Assembly: GCF_003086795.1 (NCBI RefSeq) | Contig: NZ_CP026003.1 | Coordinates: 385,455-449,454 of the forward strand | DNA: 64,000 nucleotides | Direction of reading: 5' to 3' | From: Stenotrophomonas sp. SAU14A_NAIMI4_5 | Lineage (GTDB): Bacteria; Pseudomonadota; Gammaproteobacteria; Xanthomonadales; Xanthomonadaceae | In this document: positions 34,264 to 43,566 of the stretch, in pieces | Layout of the letters: each line of letters opens with the position of its first letter | How positions within the stretch are numbered: the first letter of the stretch is position 1 | Notes under the pieces: model-generated | Databases searched by the model: none | Told to the model about the DNA's origin: nothing | The model's input: the letters and a program-made list of their open reading frames with translations, nothing else | Made by a program: the position numbers and the translations under genes

Positions 34264-34962
34264 GTGGACAGCAAGGGGATGAGCGCGGCCGTGGCCGCAC
34301 TGGTGGCCGGCCTGCTCGGCATCGGCAGCGCGCAGGCGCAGGTGCAGGCCAGCGGCAACATGGCGGTGACCAGCGATTACGTGTGGCGCGGCAGCTCGCA
34401 GACCGGTGGCGACCCGGCGGTGCAGGCCGGGGCGAAGCTGGCGCTGCCATCGGGCCTGTATGCCAGCGTGTGGGGGTCGAACGTATCGTTCACCCCGGAC
34501 ATCGGTGCGCGCAGTGAATTCGATCTGGTGGCCGGCTGGTCCGGTGCCGTGGCGCAGGACTGGAGCCTGGACGCCAACGTCACCCGCTACCTGTACCCGG
34601 GCACCGGCCGCGCGCTGGACTGGACCGAACTGGGTGCCACCCTCAGCTGGAAGCAGCGGGCGTGGCTGCAGCTGGCCCATTCCAGCGATGCCCTGGCCGG
34701 TGGCCATCGCGGCACCTACGCGCAGCTGGGCGGCCGCCTGCCCTTGAACGAGCGTTTCCGCCTGGAAGCGGCGGTCGGCCACTACTGGCTGGCCGACGCC
34801 CAGGGCCCGGACTACCTGCATGGCCAGCTCAGCGCCATCGCCACCCTGGCACCGGCGTGGGAACTGCGTGCGACCGTGCACGACACCGACAATGCCGCAC
34901 GCCGGTTATTCCCCGGCAATGCCGGCGGGCGCTGGGAGCTGGCCCTGCAGGGCAGCTTCTAG
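34264..34962 (+). CDS. TorF-family putative porin
   Basis: Outer-membrane barrel of 232 residues. The signal peptide ends GIGSAQAQ and the mature start QASGNMAVTSDYVWRGSSQT fits the TorF/Gcw_chp family (TIGR02001). The rest has alternating strands with aromatic girdles and ends in F. GTG at 34264 is preferred: GAGGA stands upstream at useful distance, while ATG at 34279 has none at the right place. It overlaps the end of the MFS gene by four bases tail to tail. Substrate unknown; the family is often near nitrogen or amine transporters. Confidence 0.82.
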   Translation: MDSKGMSAAVAALVAGLLGIGSAQAQVQASGNMAVTSDYVWRGSSQTGGDPAVQAGAKLALPSGLYASVWGSNVSFTPDIGARSEFDLVAGWSGAVAQDWSLDANVTRYLYPGTGRALDWTELGATLSWKQRAWLQLAHSSDALAGGHRGTYAQLGGRLPLNERFRLEAAVGHYWLADAQGPDYLHGQLSAIATLAPAWELRATVHDTDNAARRLFPGNAGGRWELALQGSF

Positions 34963-36152
34963 CGGGCGATGGCCGCCTGGCGCGCACGCCACGCGCCGGG
35001 CAGCCACAGCAGCAGGGCCAACACGCCCACCGCGGCGCCGGCCACGCACACCCCGGTCCAGCCGAAGTGCTGGTAGACCTGCGCCGACAGCAACGACCCC
35101 AGCGAGCCGCCGATGAAGTAGCCGGTCATGTAGCCGGCGTTGAGGCGGTTGCGTGCCGCCGGCTGCAGCGCATAGATCAGGTTCTGGTTGCTCACGTGCA
35201 GCAGCTGTGCGGCCAGGTCCAGCACCACCACGCCCACCAGCAGCGCCAGCAGCGAGTGCGCCGACAGGCCCAGCGGCAGCCAGGACAGCAGCAGCATCAC
35301 CAGCGCGATGGCGGTCGCGCGGCCGGTCTGGCCACGGTCGGACATGCGCCCGGCCAGCCCCGCCGCCAGGGTGCCGGCGGCACCAACCAGGCCGAACAGG
35401 CCGATGGTGGCGTCGCTGTACTCGTACGGCGGCTGTGCCAGCAGGAAGGCCAGCGGGGTCCAGAAGATGGCGAACATGGCGAAGCTGCACGCGCCCAGCA
35501 GGGTGCGCTGGCGCAGCACCGGCTCCTGCACGAACAGCGTGCCGATCGACCGAAGCAGGGCGAAATAGCCCAGGCCGGCGGTGTGGTGGAAGCGCGGCAG
35601 CCCGCGCTGCAGGGCCAGTGCGGTCAGCACCAGCACGGCGGCGGCGATGGCATAGACCAGGCGCCAGTCGCCCAGGCTGGACAGCAGGCCGGCCACGGTA
35701 CGTGCCAGCAGGATGCCCAGCAGCAGCCCGCTCATCAGCGTGCCGACCACGCGGCCGCGATGCTCCGGCGCGGCCAGGGTTGCGGCGAATGGCACCAGCA
35801 CCTGCGCCACGACCGAGAACAGGCCGGTGATGGCCGTGCCCACCAGCAGCCAGGTCAGCGAGGGCGCACACGCGCTGATGACCAGCCCGCTGGCCGAGAG
35901 CAGGCTCATCACCACGATCAGGCGGCGGCGTTCGAACAGGTCACCCAGCGGCACCAGCAGGATCAGGCCGGCGGCGTAGCTCAGCTGGGCAGCGGTCACC
36001 ACCATCCCGATCTGGCCGAACGGCACACCGAAGGCATCGGCGATGGTGTGTAGCAGCGGCTGCGCGTAGTAGTTGCTGGCCACCGCCACGCCGGTGGCAA
36101 CCGACATCAGCAGCACCTGCCAGCGGTGCAGGGGAGGGAGGGACGGGCTCAC
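34959..36152 (-). CDS. MFS efflux-type transporter
   Basis: Twelve-helix major facilitator of 397 residues of the drug:H+ antiporter type. The start VATGVAVASNYYAQPLLHTI is typical of YgaY/YybF-like members and the loop between helices 2 and 3 carries GDLFERRR. Divergent from a LysR-type gene with a LysR box between them, so it is most likely the target of that regulator and pumps out the inducer or a related compound. Confidence 0.87.
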   Translation of the reverse strand: MSPSLPPLHRWQVLLMSVATGVAVASNYYAQPLLHTIADAFGVPFGQIGMVVTAAQLSYAAGLILLVPLGDLFERRRLIVVMSLLSASGLVISACAPSLTWLLVGTAITGLFSVVAQVLVPFAATLAAPEHRGRVVGTLMSGLLLGILLARTVAGLLSSLGDWRLVYAIAAAVLVLTALALQRGLPRFHHTAGLGYFALLRSIGTLFVQEPVLRQRTLLGACSFAMFAIFWTPLAFLLAQPPYEYSDATIGLFGLVGAAGTLAAGLAGRMSDRGQTGRATAIALVMLLLSWLPLGLSAHSLLALLVGVVVLDLAAQLLHVSNQNLIYALQPAARNRLNAGYMTGYFIGGSLGSLLSAQVYQHFGWTGVCVAGAAVGVLALLLWLPGAWRARQAAIAR

Positions 36153-36229
36153 GGGGCATTCCAGAACGTGGGGAGCACAGTGTCCTCCTGCTGCATTGAT
36201 GATGGAAATGAATCATCATCATCCTTGGT

Positions 36230-36244
36230 ATCTGAAATTCAGAT
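36230..36244. promoter_or_regulatory. LysR box between MFS and LysR genes
   Basis: ATCTGAAATTCAGAT is a perfect 15-base palindrome and contains T-N11-A (36231-36243), the LysR-family recognition form. A second dyad, GATGAT-N8-ATCATC (36198-36217), lies closer to the MFS gene and may be the second site of the tetramer. Confidence 0.7.
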
Positions 36245-36264
36245 GGACGCCAAGGGCAGGCCGC

Positions 36265-37152
36265 ATGAACCTCAAGCAGCTCGAATTTGCCGTGGCCCTG
36301 GCCGAAGAGGGCAACTTCACCCGTGCCGCCGCACGCTGCCATGTGGTGCAGTCGGCGCTGAGCCACCAGATCGCACACTTGGAAGCAGAACTGGGTACGC
36401 CGCTGTTCGAACGCCTGCCGCGGCAGGTGCGGATCACGCCGGCCGGCGAGGCGCTGCTGGTGCATGCACGGCAGGTACTGGCCAGCCTGCGCCACCTGCG
36501 TGCCGACGTGGCGGCGGTGACCGGCGAGGTGCGCGGCACGCTGGCGATCGGACAGATCTCCTCGCTCACCGACATCGACGTGGTGGCCATCCTCGCCACC
36601 TTCCGCCAGGCCTACCCGCAGGTGGAATTCCAGCTGCGCGTGGACAAGAGTGAAACCCTGATCGCGCAGGTGCAGGCGCGTGAACTGGATGTCGCCCTGG
36701 TCGGGCTGGCACCGTCGGCCAGCCTGGATGGCGTCTGCCACCAGATGCTGCAGGAAGAGGATCTGGTGGCGGTGGTGGCGCCGACGCATCGGCTGGCCGG
36801 GCAGGCGCGGTTGCCGCTGGCCCTGCTGCAGGACGAGGCGCTGGTGGATTTCGCGCGCGGCACTGGCGCGCGCCGGCAGACCGACGATGCATTCGCCGCG
36901 GCGGGCCTGCCGCATCAGGTGCGTTTCGAGGTCAACCAGATGGAGCTGATCGAGCGCTTCGTCCGCCATGGCCTGGCGGTGGGCATCGTGCCGGTGCTGA
37001 TCGCGCAGGGCTTCGAGGGGGTGGTGCGGATACCGCTGCAGCCCACCCCGACCCGGCGCGTGCACCTGGCCTGGCAACGCCTGCCCACGCCGGCGGCGCG
37101 GGCCTTCGTCGAGGCCGTGCTCAGCCGCGCACGCGCAGGCTCAGGCCCTTGA
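36265..37152 (+). CDS. LysR-family transcriptional regulator
   Basis: Regulator of 295 residues. The N-terminal helix-turn-helix (1-60) includes NLKQLEFAVALAEEGNFTRA and SALSHQIAHLEAELG; the co-inducer domain (about 90-290) follows. It should control the divergent MFS gene and itself through the box at 36230-36244. ATG at 36265 is the family start. Its last 32 bases overlap the end of yehS on the other strand. Confidence 0.92.
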   Translation: MNLKQLEFAVALAEEGNFTRAAARCHVVQSALSHQIAHLEAELGTPLFERLPRQVRITPAGEALLVHARQVLASLRHLRADVAAVTGEVRGTLAIGQISSLTDIDVVAILATFRQAYPQVEFQLRVDKSETLIAQVQARELDVALVGLAPSASLDGVCHQMLQEEDLVAVVAPTHRLAGQARLPLALLQDEALVDFARGTGARRQTDDAFAAAGLPHQVRFEVNQMELIERFVRHGLAVGIVPVLIAQGFEGVVRIPLQPTPTRRVHLAWQRLPTPAARAFVEAVLSRARAGSGP

Positions 37153-37588
37153 GGAAGTTGCGCAGCATCTGGTCCAGGCAGCGCCGGTAATTGGTGTGGC
37201 CGGGCTGGCGGAACAGCGCGCCGAGCTCGGACTTGGACACCTTGAAGCCGACGCTGGCGAAGATCTCCATCAGGTCCACGTCGCGCAGCTGGAAGGCCAC
37301 GCGCAGCTTCTTCAGCACCAGGTTGTTGTCGATGCGGGTTTCCACCGCGCGCAGCGGCTGGCTTTCGTCGCGACCCCGCAGGTGCACGATCAGCCCATCC
37401 AGGAAGTGCGCCAGTGCGCCGTCGTTCATCGCTTCGAAGCCGGCCTCGTCGTCGCGCCGCAGCCAGGCCTTGACCTGCCCGGTATCGACCACGAAGGCGG
37501 GGTCGGCCATCTGGCACAGGGTCACCACGTGGTGGTCGCCCAGGTCCAGCGCGTAGCGCACGCTGCGCAGTACATCGTTGTTGATCAT
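37121..37588 (-). CDS. yehS: DUF1456 family protein (YehS-like)
   Basis: Protein of 155 residues of the DUF1456 family, as E. coli YehS. Both copies of the repeated unit are visible: NNDVLRSVRYALDLGDHHVV and IDNNLVLKKLRVAFQLRDVD. The family has a role in DNA or competence in some reports but no clear activity. ATG at 37588 opens the first unit. It overlaps the LysR gene by 32 bases tail to tail, which restricts both genes here. Confidence 0.9.
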   Translation of the reverse strand: MINNDVLRSVRYALDLGDHHVVTLCQMADPAFVVDTGQVKAWLRRDDEAGFEAMNDGALAHFLDGLIVHLRGRDESQPLRAVETRIDNNLVLKKLRVAFQLRDVDLMEIFASVGFKVSKSELGALFRQPGHTNYRRCLDQMLRNFLKGLSLRVRG

Positions 37589-37672
37589 GGCCCATTGTAC
37601 CGGCCCAGCGCGTGTCACCGGACTGTCATCCCGCCGTAGCAAAGTGTGCGCACTTCCGCTGAGACTTCGCCG

Positions 37673-38161
37673 ATGCGCCGGTTCCTTCTGTCCACCCTGC
37701 TGGTCGCCAGCAGCTTCGCCGCCACCGCCCAGGACCGCTTCGTGCCGGTCGAACAGCGCCTCAACGCGGCCCAGCTGGCCGAAGTGGGGCTGAGCCCGGC
37801 ACAGCTGCAGGCACTGAACCGGGTGCTGCGCGAGGCGGAAAGCGCGGCGCCGGCGCCGGCAGCCGTGGCAGCCCAGCCGGCGGCACCTGTGCCCGCCAAT
37901 GTTCCGGCCCCGGCCGCCATGCACCTGGGCCTGGAAGAAGGCCCGGTCACGGCTCGGGTGGTGGGCGATGTCGCCGGCTGGGAGCCGGGCACCGTCTTCA
38001 CCCTCGACAATGGCCAGCAGTGGCAGGTGATGAAGGGCCAGATGAAGCTGCGCAAGACCCTGCAGGCGCCGCAGATCGAAGTGATTCCGGGCATCGCCGG
38101 GCGCTGGTTCCTGCAGGTGGACGAAGACCTGCCCAAGGCACGGGTGTTCCGCCTGCGCTGA
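37673..38161 (+). CDS. secreted protein, unknown function
   Basis: Exported protein of 162 residues. A signal peptide (MRRFLLSTLLVASSFAATA) is followed by a charged part, an Ala/Pro linker (about 60-85), and a compact domain (about 90-160) with GWEPGTVFTLDNGQQWQV, which looks like a small beta-sheet fold. No family is recognised with confidence. ATG at 37673 is used because it starts the signal peptide; the ATG at 37646 would add nine polar residues. A repeat element follows. Confidence 0.75.
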   Translation: MRRFLLSTLLVASSFAATAQDRFVPVEQRLNAAQLAEVGLSPAQLQALNRVLREAESAAPAPAAVAAQPAAPVPANVPAPAAMHLGLEEGPVTARVVGDVAGWEPGTVFTLDNGQQWQVMKGQMKLRKTLQAPQIEVIPGIAGRWFLQVDEDLPKARVFRLR

Positions 38162-38181
38162 ACCCTGCCGGGGCCCGCGCC

Positions 38182-38222
38182 GGGGTCGGATCCCTTTGCC
38201 GCAGGCAAAGGGCTCTGACCCC
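38182..38222 (+). repeat. GGGTCGGATCCC-type palindrome, copy 3
   Basis: Arms GGGGTC-GGATC-CCTTTGCC and GGCAAAGG-GCTCT-GACCCC around GC. It is the same family as the pair behind rarD (7150-7242), here a single copy 20 bases after the secreted-protein gene. Confidence 0.8.
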
Positions 38223-38321
38223 AGCAAGGCCCCCAGCCCGGCCATCGCGGCCTGATCGGGCAACGCAGGCACCGGCCGACGGTGCCAGAATGGGGGTCTG
38301 GTTCCCCACGGAGTTGTCTGC

Positions 38322-39074
38322 ATGACCCGCACCGTCCTGATTACCGGCGCCACCTCCGGCTTCGGCGCCGCCGCCGTCCATCGCTTCGCCCAGGCCGGGT
38401 GGAAAGTGATCGCCACCGGCCGTCGTGGCGAACGCCTGCAGCCGCTGGTCGACCGCTATGGCAAGGACGTGGTGCACGCCGCCGTGTTCGACGTGCGCGA
38501 CCCGGTGGCGATGGAAGCCGCGCTGCTGGCGCTGCCGCCGGCCTTCGGTGACATCGACCTGCTGGTGAACAACGCCGGCCTGGCCCAGGGCACCGCGCCG
38601 GCGCAGAGCGCCAAGCTGTCGGACTGGACCACCATGATCGACACCAACATCACCGCCCTGGTGACCCTGACCCATCGCCTGCTGCCGCTGCTGGTCGAGC
38701 GCAAGGGCGCGATCATCAACATCTCCTCGGTGGCCGGCGTGTACCCGTACCCGGGCGGCAACGCCTATGGCGGCACCAAGGCCTTCGTCAGCCAGTTCTC
38801 GCTGGGCCTGCGCTCGGACCTGCACGGCACCGGCGTGCGCGTGACCACGATCGAGCCGGGCATGGCCGAAACCGAATTCACCGTGGTCCGCACCCACGGC
38901 GACCAGGCCGCCTCGGACAAGCTCTACACCGGCGCCAACCCGATGACCGCCGAAGACATCGCCGAGCAGATCTTCTGGGTGGCCACGCTGCCGCCGCACC
39001 TGAACATCAATCGCCTCGAATTGATGCCGGTCAGCCAGTCGTTCGCCGGTTTCCAGGTCGCCCGCGAAGGCTGA
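38322..39074 (+). CDS. ydfG: SDR oxidoreductase, YdfG-like
   Basis: Short-chain dehydrogenase of 250 residues. The NADP-binding start TGATSGFG, NNAG, the catalytic Ser (NISSVAGVYPYPGG) and the YxxxK pair (YGGTK) are present. The ending NINRLELMPVSQSFAGF matches YdfG, an NADP-dependent 3-hydroxy acid dehydrogenase (malonic semialdehyde reductase, also L-allo-threonine). Single gene with a SMAG pair and terminator after it. Confidence 0.88.
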   Translation: MTRTVLITGATSGFGAAAVHRFAQAGWKVIATGRRGERLQPLVDRYGKDVVHAAVFDVRDPVAMEAALLALPPAFGDIDLLVNNAGLAQGTAPAQSAKLSDWTTMIDTNITALVTLTHRLLPLLVERKGAIINISSVAGVYPYPGGNAYGGTKAFVSQFSLGLRSDLHGTGVRVTTIEPGMAETEFTVVRTHGDQAASDKLYTGANPMTAEDIAEQIFWVATLPPHLNINRLELMPVSQSFAGFQVAREG

Positions 39075-39093
39075 CCGGGGTCGCATCGCTTTT

Positions 39094-39151
39094 GTAGAGT
39101 CGAGCTTGCTCGACTGGCTTGCGAATGGCAGTCGAGCAAGCTCGACTCTAC
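39094..39151. repeat. SMAG dimer (inverted pair)
   Basis: Begins GTAGAGTCGAGCTTGCTCGA and ends with the inverted copy TCGAGCAAGCTCGACTCTAC. Only about 14 bases separate the two copies, the tightest pair in the window. Confidence 0.9.
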
Positions 39152-39158
39152 GAAGCAC

Positions 39159-39187
39159 AAAAAAGCCGGGCAATGCCCGGCTTTTTT
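39159..39187. terminator. bidirectional terminator
   Basis: AAAAAAGCCGGGCA / TGCCCGGCTTTTTT: a symmetric stem with A and T runs on both sides, serving both ydfG and ftsN. Confidence 0.93.
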
Positions 39188-39206
39188 CATTCACATCCGC
39201 AACAAC

Positions 39207-40097
39207 TTACTGCGCCTTGATCGCCATCGCCTGCAGCCCGGTGCCATCCAGCTTCTGCTTGGCTTCGGACAATTCGCCGGCACTGCCGTAGGGCCCCATG
39301 CGTACGCGGTACACGGTCTTGCCGTTGATCTGCGCCGATTCCACCCGCGCGGCCAGGCCCATCATCGCCAGCTTGGCCTTGGTCGCCTCGGCATCGCCGG
39401 ACGCACCGAAGGCGCCGGCCTGCAGGATGTAGCGGGTGTTGTCGGGCGCTGCGGCCGGTGCCGCGGCAGCCGCCTGCGCAGCCTCCGCACGCGCGGCCGG
39501 CGTGGTCGCCGCCGTGCTGGTGGCCGCCGGTGCCGCCGTCGAAGCCGACGGCGTGGCTGCCGCCGGGCGTTCGCTCAGCGGTGCTGGCAGCGGGCGTGCC
39601 GTGCTGGTGGCCGGGGTGGTGCTGGCCACGCTGGTGGTCGCTGCCGGTGCTGCAGCAGCAGCCGCCGGAACCGGCTTGCCTTCCAGGGCCGCCTGCGCGC
39701 GCTGCGCCTCGGCCTTGGCCCGGCGCAGTTCCTCGGCACGCGTGCTGGCGGCCAGTTCGGCGTCGGACATCTCGACTTCCTTGCCCGGCAGCAGGGTGTA
39801 GAAGTCGTACTGGGTGGCCGCCGGCTTGGCCGGTTCAGCTGGCTTCGGCGTGGCCGGTGCTTCCGTCGGCTGGCTGCCGACATCGCTGTCGGCATCGGCA
39901 ACCGGGGCCGGCTGCGCGTTCGGGTTCGGCTGCGGGCCGGCGCGCAGGAAGCCATCGCCTTCGCCCTTGAACAGGTTCGGCGCCGCCAGGAACACCACTG
40001 CGGCAATGGCCACACCAGCGACCAGCCACACCCATCCCGGGGTGCCCTGGCTGCTGCTGTTGCGTCGTGCCTGGCTTTTGCCGCGTCGTGCTGCCAT
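39207..40097 (-). CDS. ftsN: SPOR-domain protein, FtsN-like
   Basis: Division-type protein of 296 residues. A basic cytosolic start (ARRGKSQARRN), one helix (about 21-40, WVWLVAGVAIAAVVFLAAP), a long periplasmic linker rich in Ala, Pro and Thr, and a C-terminal SPOR domain (about 220-296, YILQAGAFGASGDAEATKAK) that binds denuded peptidoglycan at the septum. It follows argS at 21 bases, the same order as argS-ftsN in Pseudomonas, which supports the name. The linker is longer than in E. coli FtsN. Confidence 0.87.
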   Translation of the reverse strand: MAARRGKSQARRNSSSQGTPGWVWLVAGVAIAAVVFLAAPNLFKGEGDGFLRAGPQPNPNAQPAPVADADSDVGSQPTEAPATPKPAEPAKPAATQYDFYTLLPGKEVEMSDAELAASTRAEELRRAKAEAQRAQAALEGKPVPAAAAAAPAATTSVASTTPATSTARPLPAPLSERPAAATPSASTAAPAATSTAATTPAARAEAAQAAAAAPAAAPDNTRYILQAGAFGASGDAEATKAKLAMMGLAARVESAQINGKTVYRVRMGPYGSAGELSEAKQKLDGTGLQAMAIKAQ

Positions 40098-40118
40098 GTG
40101 TACTGCGTCTCCTGAGAC

Positions 40119-41807
40119 TTACATTTTTTCCGGGGCGCTGACGCCCAGGAGGTCGAGGCCATTGGCCAGTACCTGGCGCGCGGCGCAGGCCAGGGTCAGC
40201 TTGGCATTGCGGTCGGTGGCGTCGTCCACCAGCACCGGCGTCCCGTGATACCACGTGTGGAAGGCGTGCGCCAATTCACGCAGGTACTGCGCCACCAGGT
40301 GCGGTTCCAGCGCCACGCCAGCCGCTTCGACCACTTCCGGGTACCGCGAGATTTCGTTCATCAGCAGCAGCGAGGCGTCGTCGGCCAGGCGGCCGAGGTT
40401 GCCCAGGCCGTTGCCCTGGTCGTACACCAGGCCCTTCTCCTGCGCCTGGCGCAGCAGGCTGCAGACGCGGGCGTGCGCGTACTGCACGTAGAACACCGGG
40501 TTGTCGTTGCTCTGCTGGCGGGCCAGGTCGATGTCGAAGGTCAGCTGCGAATCGGGCTTGCGCGCGATCAGGAACCAGCGGGTGGCATCGCGGCCGGCTT
40601 CTTCGATCAGGTCGCGCAGGGTGAAGTAGCTGCCGGCACGCTTGGACAGCTTCACTTCCTCGCCGCCACGCATGACGGTGACCATCTGGTGCAGCACGTA
40701 TTCCGGCCAGCCCTGCGGGATGCCCACTTCCATCGCCTGCAGGCCGGCGCGCACGCGGGCCAGCGAACCGTGGTGGTCGGCGCCCAGCTCGGTGATCGCG
40801 CGCTCGTAGCCGCGCTGCCACTTGGACAGGTGGTAGGCCACGTCCGGCACGAAGTAGGTGAAGGTGCCGTCGGACTTGCGCATCACGCGGTCCTTGTCGT
40901 CACCGAAGTCGGTGCTGCGCAGCCACAGTGCGCCGCCTTCCTCGTAGGTGTGGCCCGAGGCCTGCAGCTTGGCGACCGCTTCGGCCACCTTGCCATCGGC
41001 ATACAGCGAGCTTTCCAGGAAGTAGATGTCGAAGTCGACGCCGAACGCGGCCAGGTCCAGGTTCTGCTCGTTGCGCAGGTAGGCCACGGCGAAGCGGCGG
41101 ATCGCGGTCATGTCGTCCGGATCCTTGGCGCCGACCACCATGGTGCCTTCCAGGTCGACGCTGGCGCCGGCCAGGTAGGCGCGGGCCACGTCGGCGATGT
41201 ACTCACCGCGGTAGCCGCCTTCCGGCCAGCCGTCCTGGTCCGGGGCGATGCCCTTGATGCGCGCCTGCACCGACAGCGCCAGGTTCTCGATCTGCACGCC
41301 GGCATCGTTGTAGTAGAACTCGCGCTTGGCGTTCCAGCCGTTGGCATCGAGCACGCGCGCCACGCAGTCGCCGATCGCCGCCGCGCGGCCATGGCCGACA
41401 TGCAGCGGACCGGTCGGGTTGGCCGACACGTACTCCACGCCCACCGTGCGGCCATTGCCGGACAGGTTGCGGCCGTAGTCGTGGGCTTCCTTGATGACCG
41501 AGGCGGCTTCGCGCTGGTACGCGGCCGGGGCCAAGTGGAAGTTGATGAAGCCAGGGCCGGCGATCTCGACCTTGCTGACGTCCTCGCTGCGCGGCAGCGC
41601 TTCAACCAGCGCCTGGGCCAGTGCGCGCGGGTTGCTGCGCGCGGCCTTGGCCAGCAGCATGGCGGCATTGGTGGCGAAGTCGCCGTGGTCGCGGGTCTTC
41701 GGGCGCTCGACCACGAAGTCCGGCGGCAGGGAGTCGGCGGGCAGGGTGCCATTGGCGCGCAAGGCTTCGATGCCTTGGCTGATCAGGGCGCGGAGGAGAT
41801 TTTTCAC
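40119..41807 (-). CDS. argS: arginyl-tRNA synthetase
   Basis: Class I synthetase of 562 residues that charges tRNA-Arg. The HIGH-like motif is in [17 protein letters not shown]-like LSKRAG is present, and the anticodon-binding end contains the usual Tyr/His-rich stretch. GTG at 41807 is the start: the product opens [17 protein letters not shown], the family's normal beginning, whereas the 27 codons before look random. Followed by ftsN. Confidence 0.95.
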   Translation of the reverse strand: MKNLLRALISQGIEALRANGTLPADSLPPDFVVERPKTRDHGDFATNAAMLLAKAARSNPRALAQALVEALPRSEDVSKVEIAGPGFINFHLAPAAYQREAASVIKEAHDYGRNLSGNGRTVGVEYVSANPTGPLHVGHGRAAAIGDCVARVLDANGWNAKREFYYNDAGVQIENLALSVQARIKGIAPDQDGWPEGGYRGEYIADVARAYLAGASVDLEGTMVVGAKDPDDMTAIRRFAVAYLRNEQNLDLAAFGVDFDIYFLESSLYADGKVAEAVAKLQASGHTYEEGGALWLRSTDFGDDKDRVMRKSDGTFTYFVPDVAYHLSKWQRGYERAITELGADHHGSLARVRAGLQAMEVGIPQGWPEYVLHQMVTVMRGGEEVKLSKRAGSYFTLRDLIEEAGRDATRWFLIARKPDSQLTFDIDLARQQSNDNPVFYVQYAHARVCSLLRQAQEKGLVYDQGNGLGNLGRLADDASLLLMNEISRYPEVVEAAGVALEPHLVAQYLRELAHAFHTWYHGTPVLVDDATDRNAKLTLACAARQVLANGLDLLGVSAPEKM

Positions 41808-41935
41808 GAGGCCTGCTGTGAGAATGAGCGGCGGAATCGCCCATTTTAGCGCAGATGCCGGCGCGTACGCTGACCGAGGCCTGCCCATGTGAACGCCCGT
41901 ACCCGTCAGCGGCCGGGGATGCCGGGCCAGTGGGC

Positions 41936-42640
41936 TCAGCCGAACAGGCGCGGCTGGTGCTGCGGCAGCAGACCCCGTTCAGCAAATGAAACCGGCCGTC
42001 CCTCGCCAATGACGAAGTGGTCCAGCAGGCGGATGTCGACCAGGGCCAGGGCCTGCTGCAGTTCCTCGGTGATCCGCGCATCGGCCCCGGACGGCTCGGG
42101 ATCGCCCGAGGGATGGTTGTGGCTGAGGATCACCGCCGCAGCGTTGTGCAGCAGGGCCCGCCGCACCACCTCGCGGGGGTAGACCGGGGCGGTATTGATG
42201 GTGCCGGCGAACAGCTCCTCGCAGGCGATCAGGCGGTGCCGGTTGTCCAGGAACAGCACCAGGAACAGTTCGCGCGCCTGGCCGCGCAGACGGTGCTGCA
42301 GGTAGCGGCCGACGGCCAGCGGGTTGTCGCCCACGCTCTCGCCGTGGGTCAGTTCGGCAGCCAGATAGCGGTGGGCCAGCTCCAGCCCGGCCGCCAGCGT
42401 GCAGCTGCGCGCCGGCCCCAACCCGGGCAGGCGGGCCAGCTTGGCCGCTGGGCGGTCCAGCAGCACCCGCAGCGGACCGTGGCTGCCGAGCAGATCACGC
42501 GCGGTCTGCACCGCATCGCGGCCGCCGAAGCCGGAGCCCAGGAACAGGGCCAGCAGTTCGGCATCGGACAGGGCGGTGGGCCCGCGCGTCAGCAGCTTCT
42601 CGCGGGGGCGTTCCTCGGGTGGCCAGTCGTGGATGGGCAT
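41936..42640 (-). CDS. radC: RadC/JAB-domain protein
   Basis: Protein of 234 residues. An N-terminal helix-hairpin-helix region (about 15-85, [15 protein letters not shown] [15 protein letters not shown]) precedes the JAB/MPN metal-binding core [14 protein letters not shown]. RadC is named for repair but a direct role is doubtful. ATG at 42640 opens [17 protein letters not shown], the conserved start; codons further up are not conserved. In many relatives radC lies next to coaBC; here an orphan regulator gene stands between them. Confidence 0.93.
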   Translation of the reverse strand: MPIHDWPPEERPREKLLTRGPTALSDAELLALFLGSGFGGRDAVQTARDLLGSHGPLRVLLDRPAAKLARLPGLGPARSCTLAAGLELAHRYLAAELTHGESVGDNPLAVGRYLQHRLRGQARELFLVLFLDNRHRLIACEELFAGTINTAPVYPREVVRRALLHNAAAVILSHNHPSGDPEPSGADARITEELQQALALVDIRLLDHFVIGEGRPVSFAERGLLPQHQPRLFG

Positions 42641-42710
42641 GGCTGCATGGTCGCTGCCGCGGCGCCCGCCAGCCATCGGCATTTGCCGCCCGCGATGGTC
42701 GGTCGATCCC

Positions 42711-43337
42711 TCAGCCGCGCTGGGCCTGCAGGTAGTCGTACAACTCCTGGTTGTTGTCCAGGCCCAGCTTGCGCATGGCCTCGGCCTTCTGCCGGCTGAT
42801 GGTCTTGGCGCTGCGGCCGACGTGCTCGGCGATGGCATTGACGTTCAGGCCCTCGCCCAGCAGCTGCACGACCTGCTGTTCCCGGGCCGAAAGCGTCGCC
42901 TGCGGTCTCGGGAACAGCAGATCGCGCGACTGCAGCAGGCGCCGCAGCTGGTGGGACACGAACACCTTGCCGGCCATCACTGCGCGCAGGGCCTGGGGCA
43001 GTTCGGCGAAGTCAGCGCTCTTGTCCACCAGCCCCTGCACGCCATCGCGCAGCAGCCCATCCAGCAGCCCCGGGTGGCGCGCGCCGGTCAGCACCACCAC
43101 CGGCAACGCGGGGTGCTGCTGGCGCAGCGCCTCCAGCAGCTCGGGGCCATCGGGCCCGGTGCCGGGCATGGAAAGGTCGGTCAGGACTGCGTGGCAGGGC
43201 TGCTGCCCGACCAGGTCCAGCAGGCCGGCGCCATCGGCAGCCGCGCCGGCCACGCACATGCGGTGGCGTTCGAGCACGATGCGGATGCCGTGCAGTACGA
43301 CCGGATGGTCGTCGGCGATGATGATGCGCGGATGCAC
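42711..43337 (-). CDS. orphan LuxR/RcsB-type response regulator
   Basis: Regulator of 208 residues with an intact receiver domain: acidic pair in IIADDHPVV, phospho-acceptor Asp in LTDLSMPG, and Lys in LVDKSAD. The LuxR helix-turn-helix is [23 protein letters not shown] followed by [16 protein letters not shown]. No kinase is encoded nearby, so it pairs with one elsewhere or is fed by another route. It is inserted between radC and coaBC. Resembles the orphan at 33000 in HTH type, but not in its receiver. Confidence 0.9.
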   Translation of the reverse strand: MHPRIIIADDHPVVLHGIRIVLERHRMCVAGAAADGAGLLDLVGQQPCHAVLTDLSMPGTGPDGPELLEALRQQHPALPVVVLTGARHPGLLDGLLRDGVQGLVDKSADFAELPQALRAVMAGKVFVSHQLRRLLQSRDLLFPRPQATLSAREQQVVQLLGEGLNVNAIAEHVGRSAKTISRQKAEAMRKLGLDNNQELYDYLQAQRG

Positions 43338-43566
43338 GGTGCACTCCTCGGAAAACCAGATGGCGCACCCGAGGGGGCCAACTGTGATTCTGAGGAAGCG
43401 GCGGCCAGCTGAGGTATAGGAAAGTTCCGAATCGAAGGGGGGGGCAACCCGGAAAACGATGTAGCCGGAGTTCCATCTGCTGATAGCTGCGCGCTATGTG
43501 CGCTGTGTACCGGGACGTTACCGGCCATCGGGTAAGCTAGCGCCCTCGTTTGCACAGGATTTCCAG

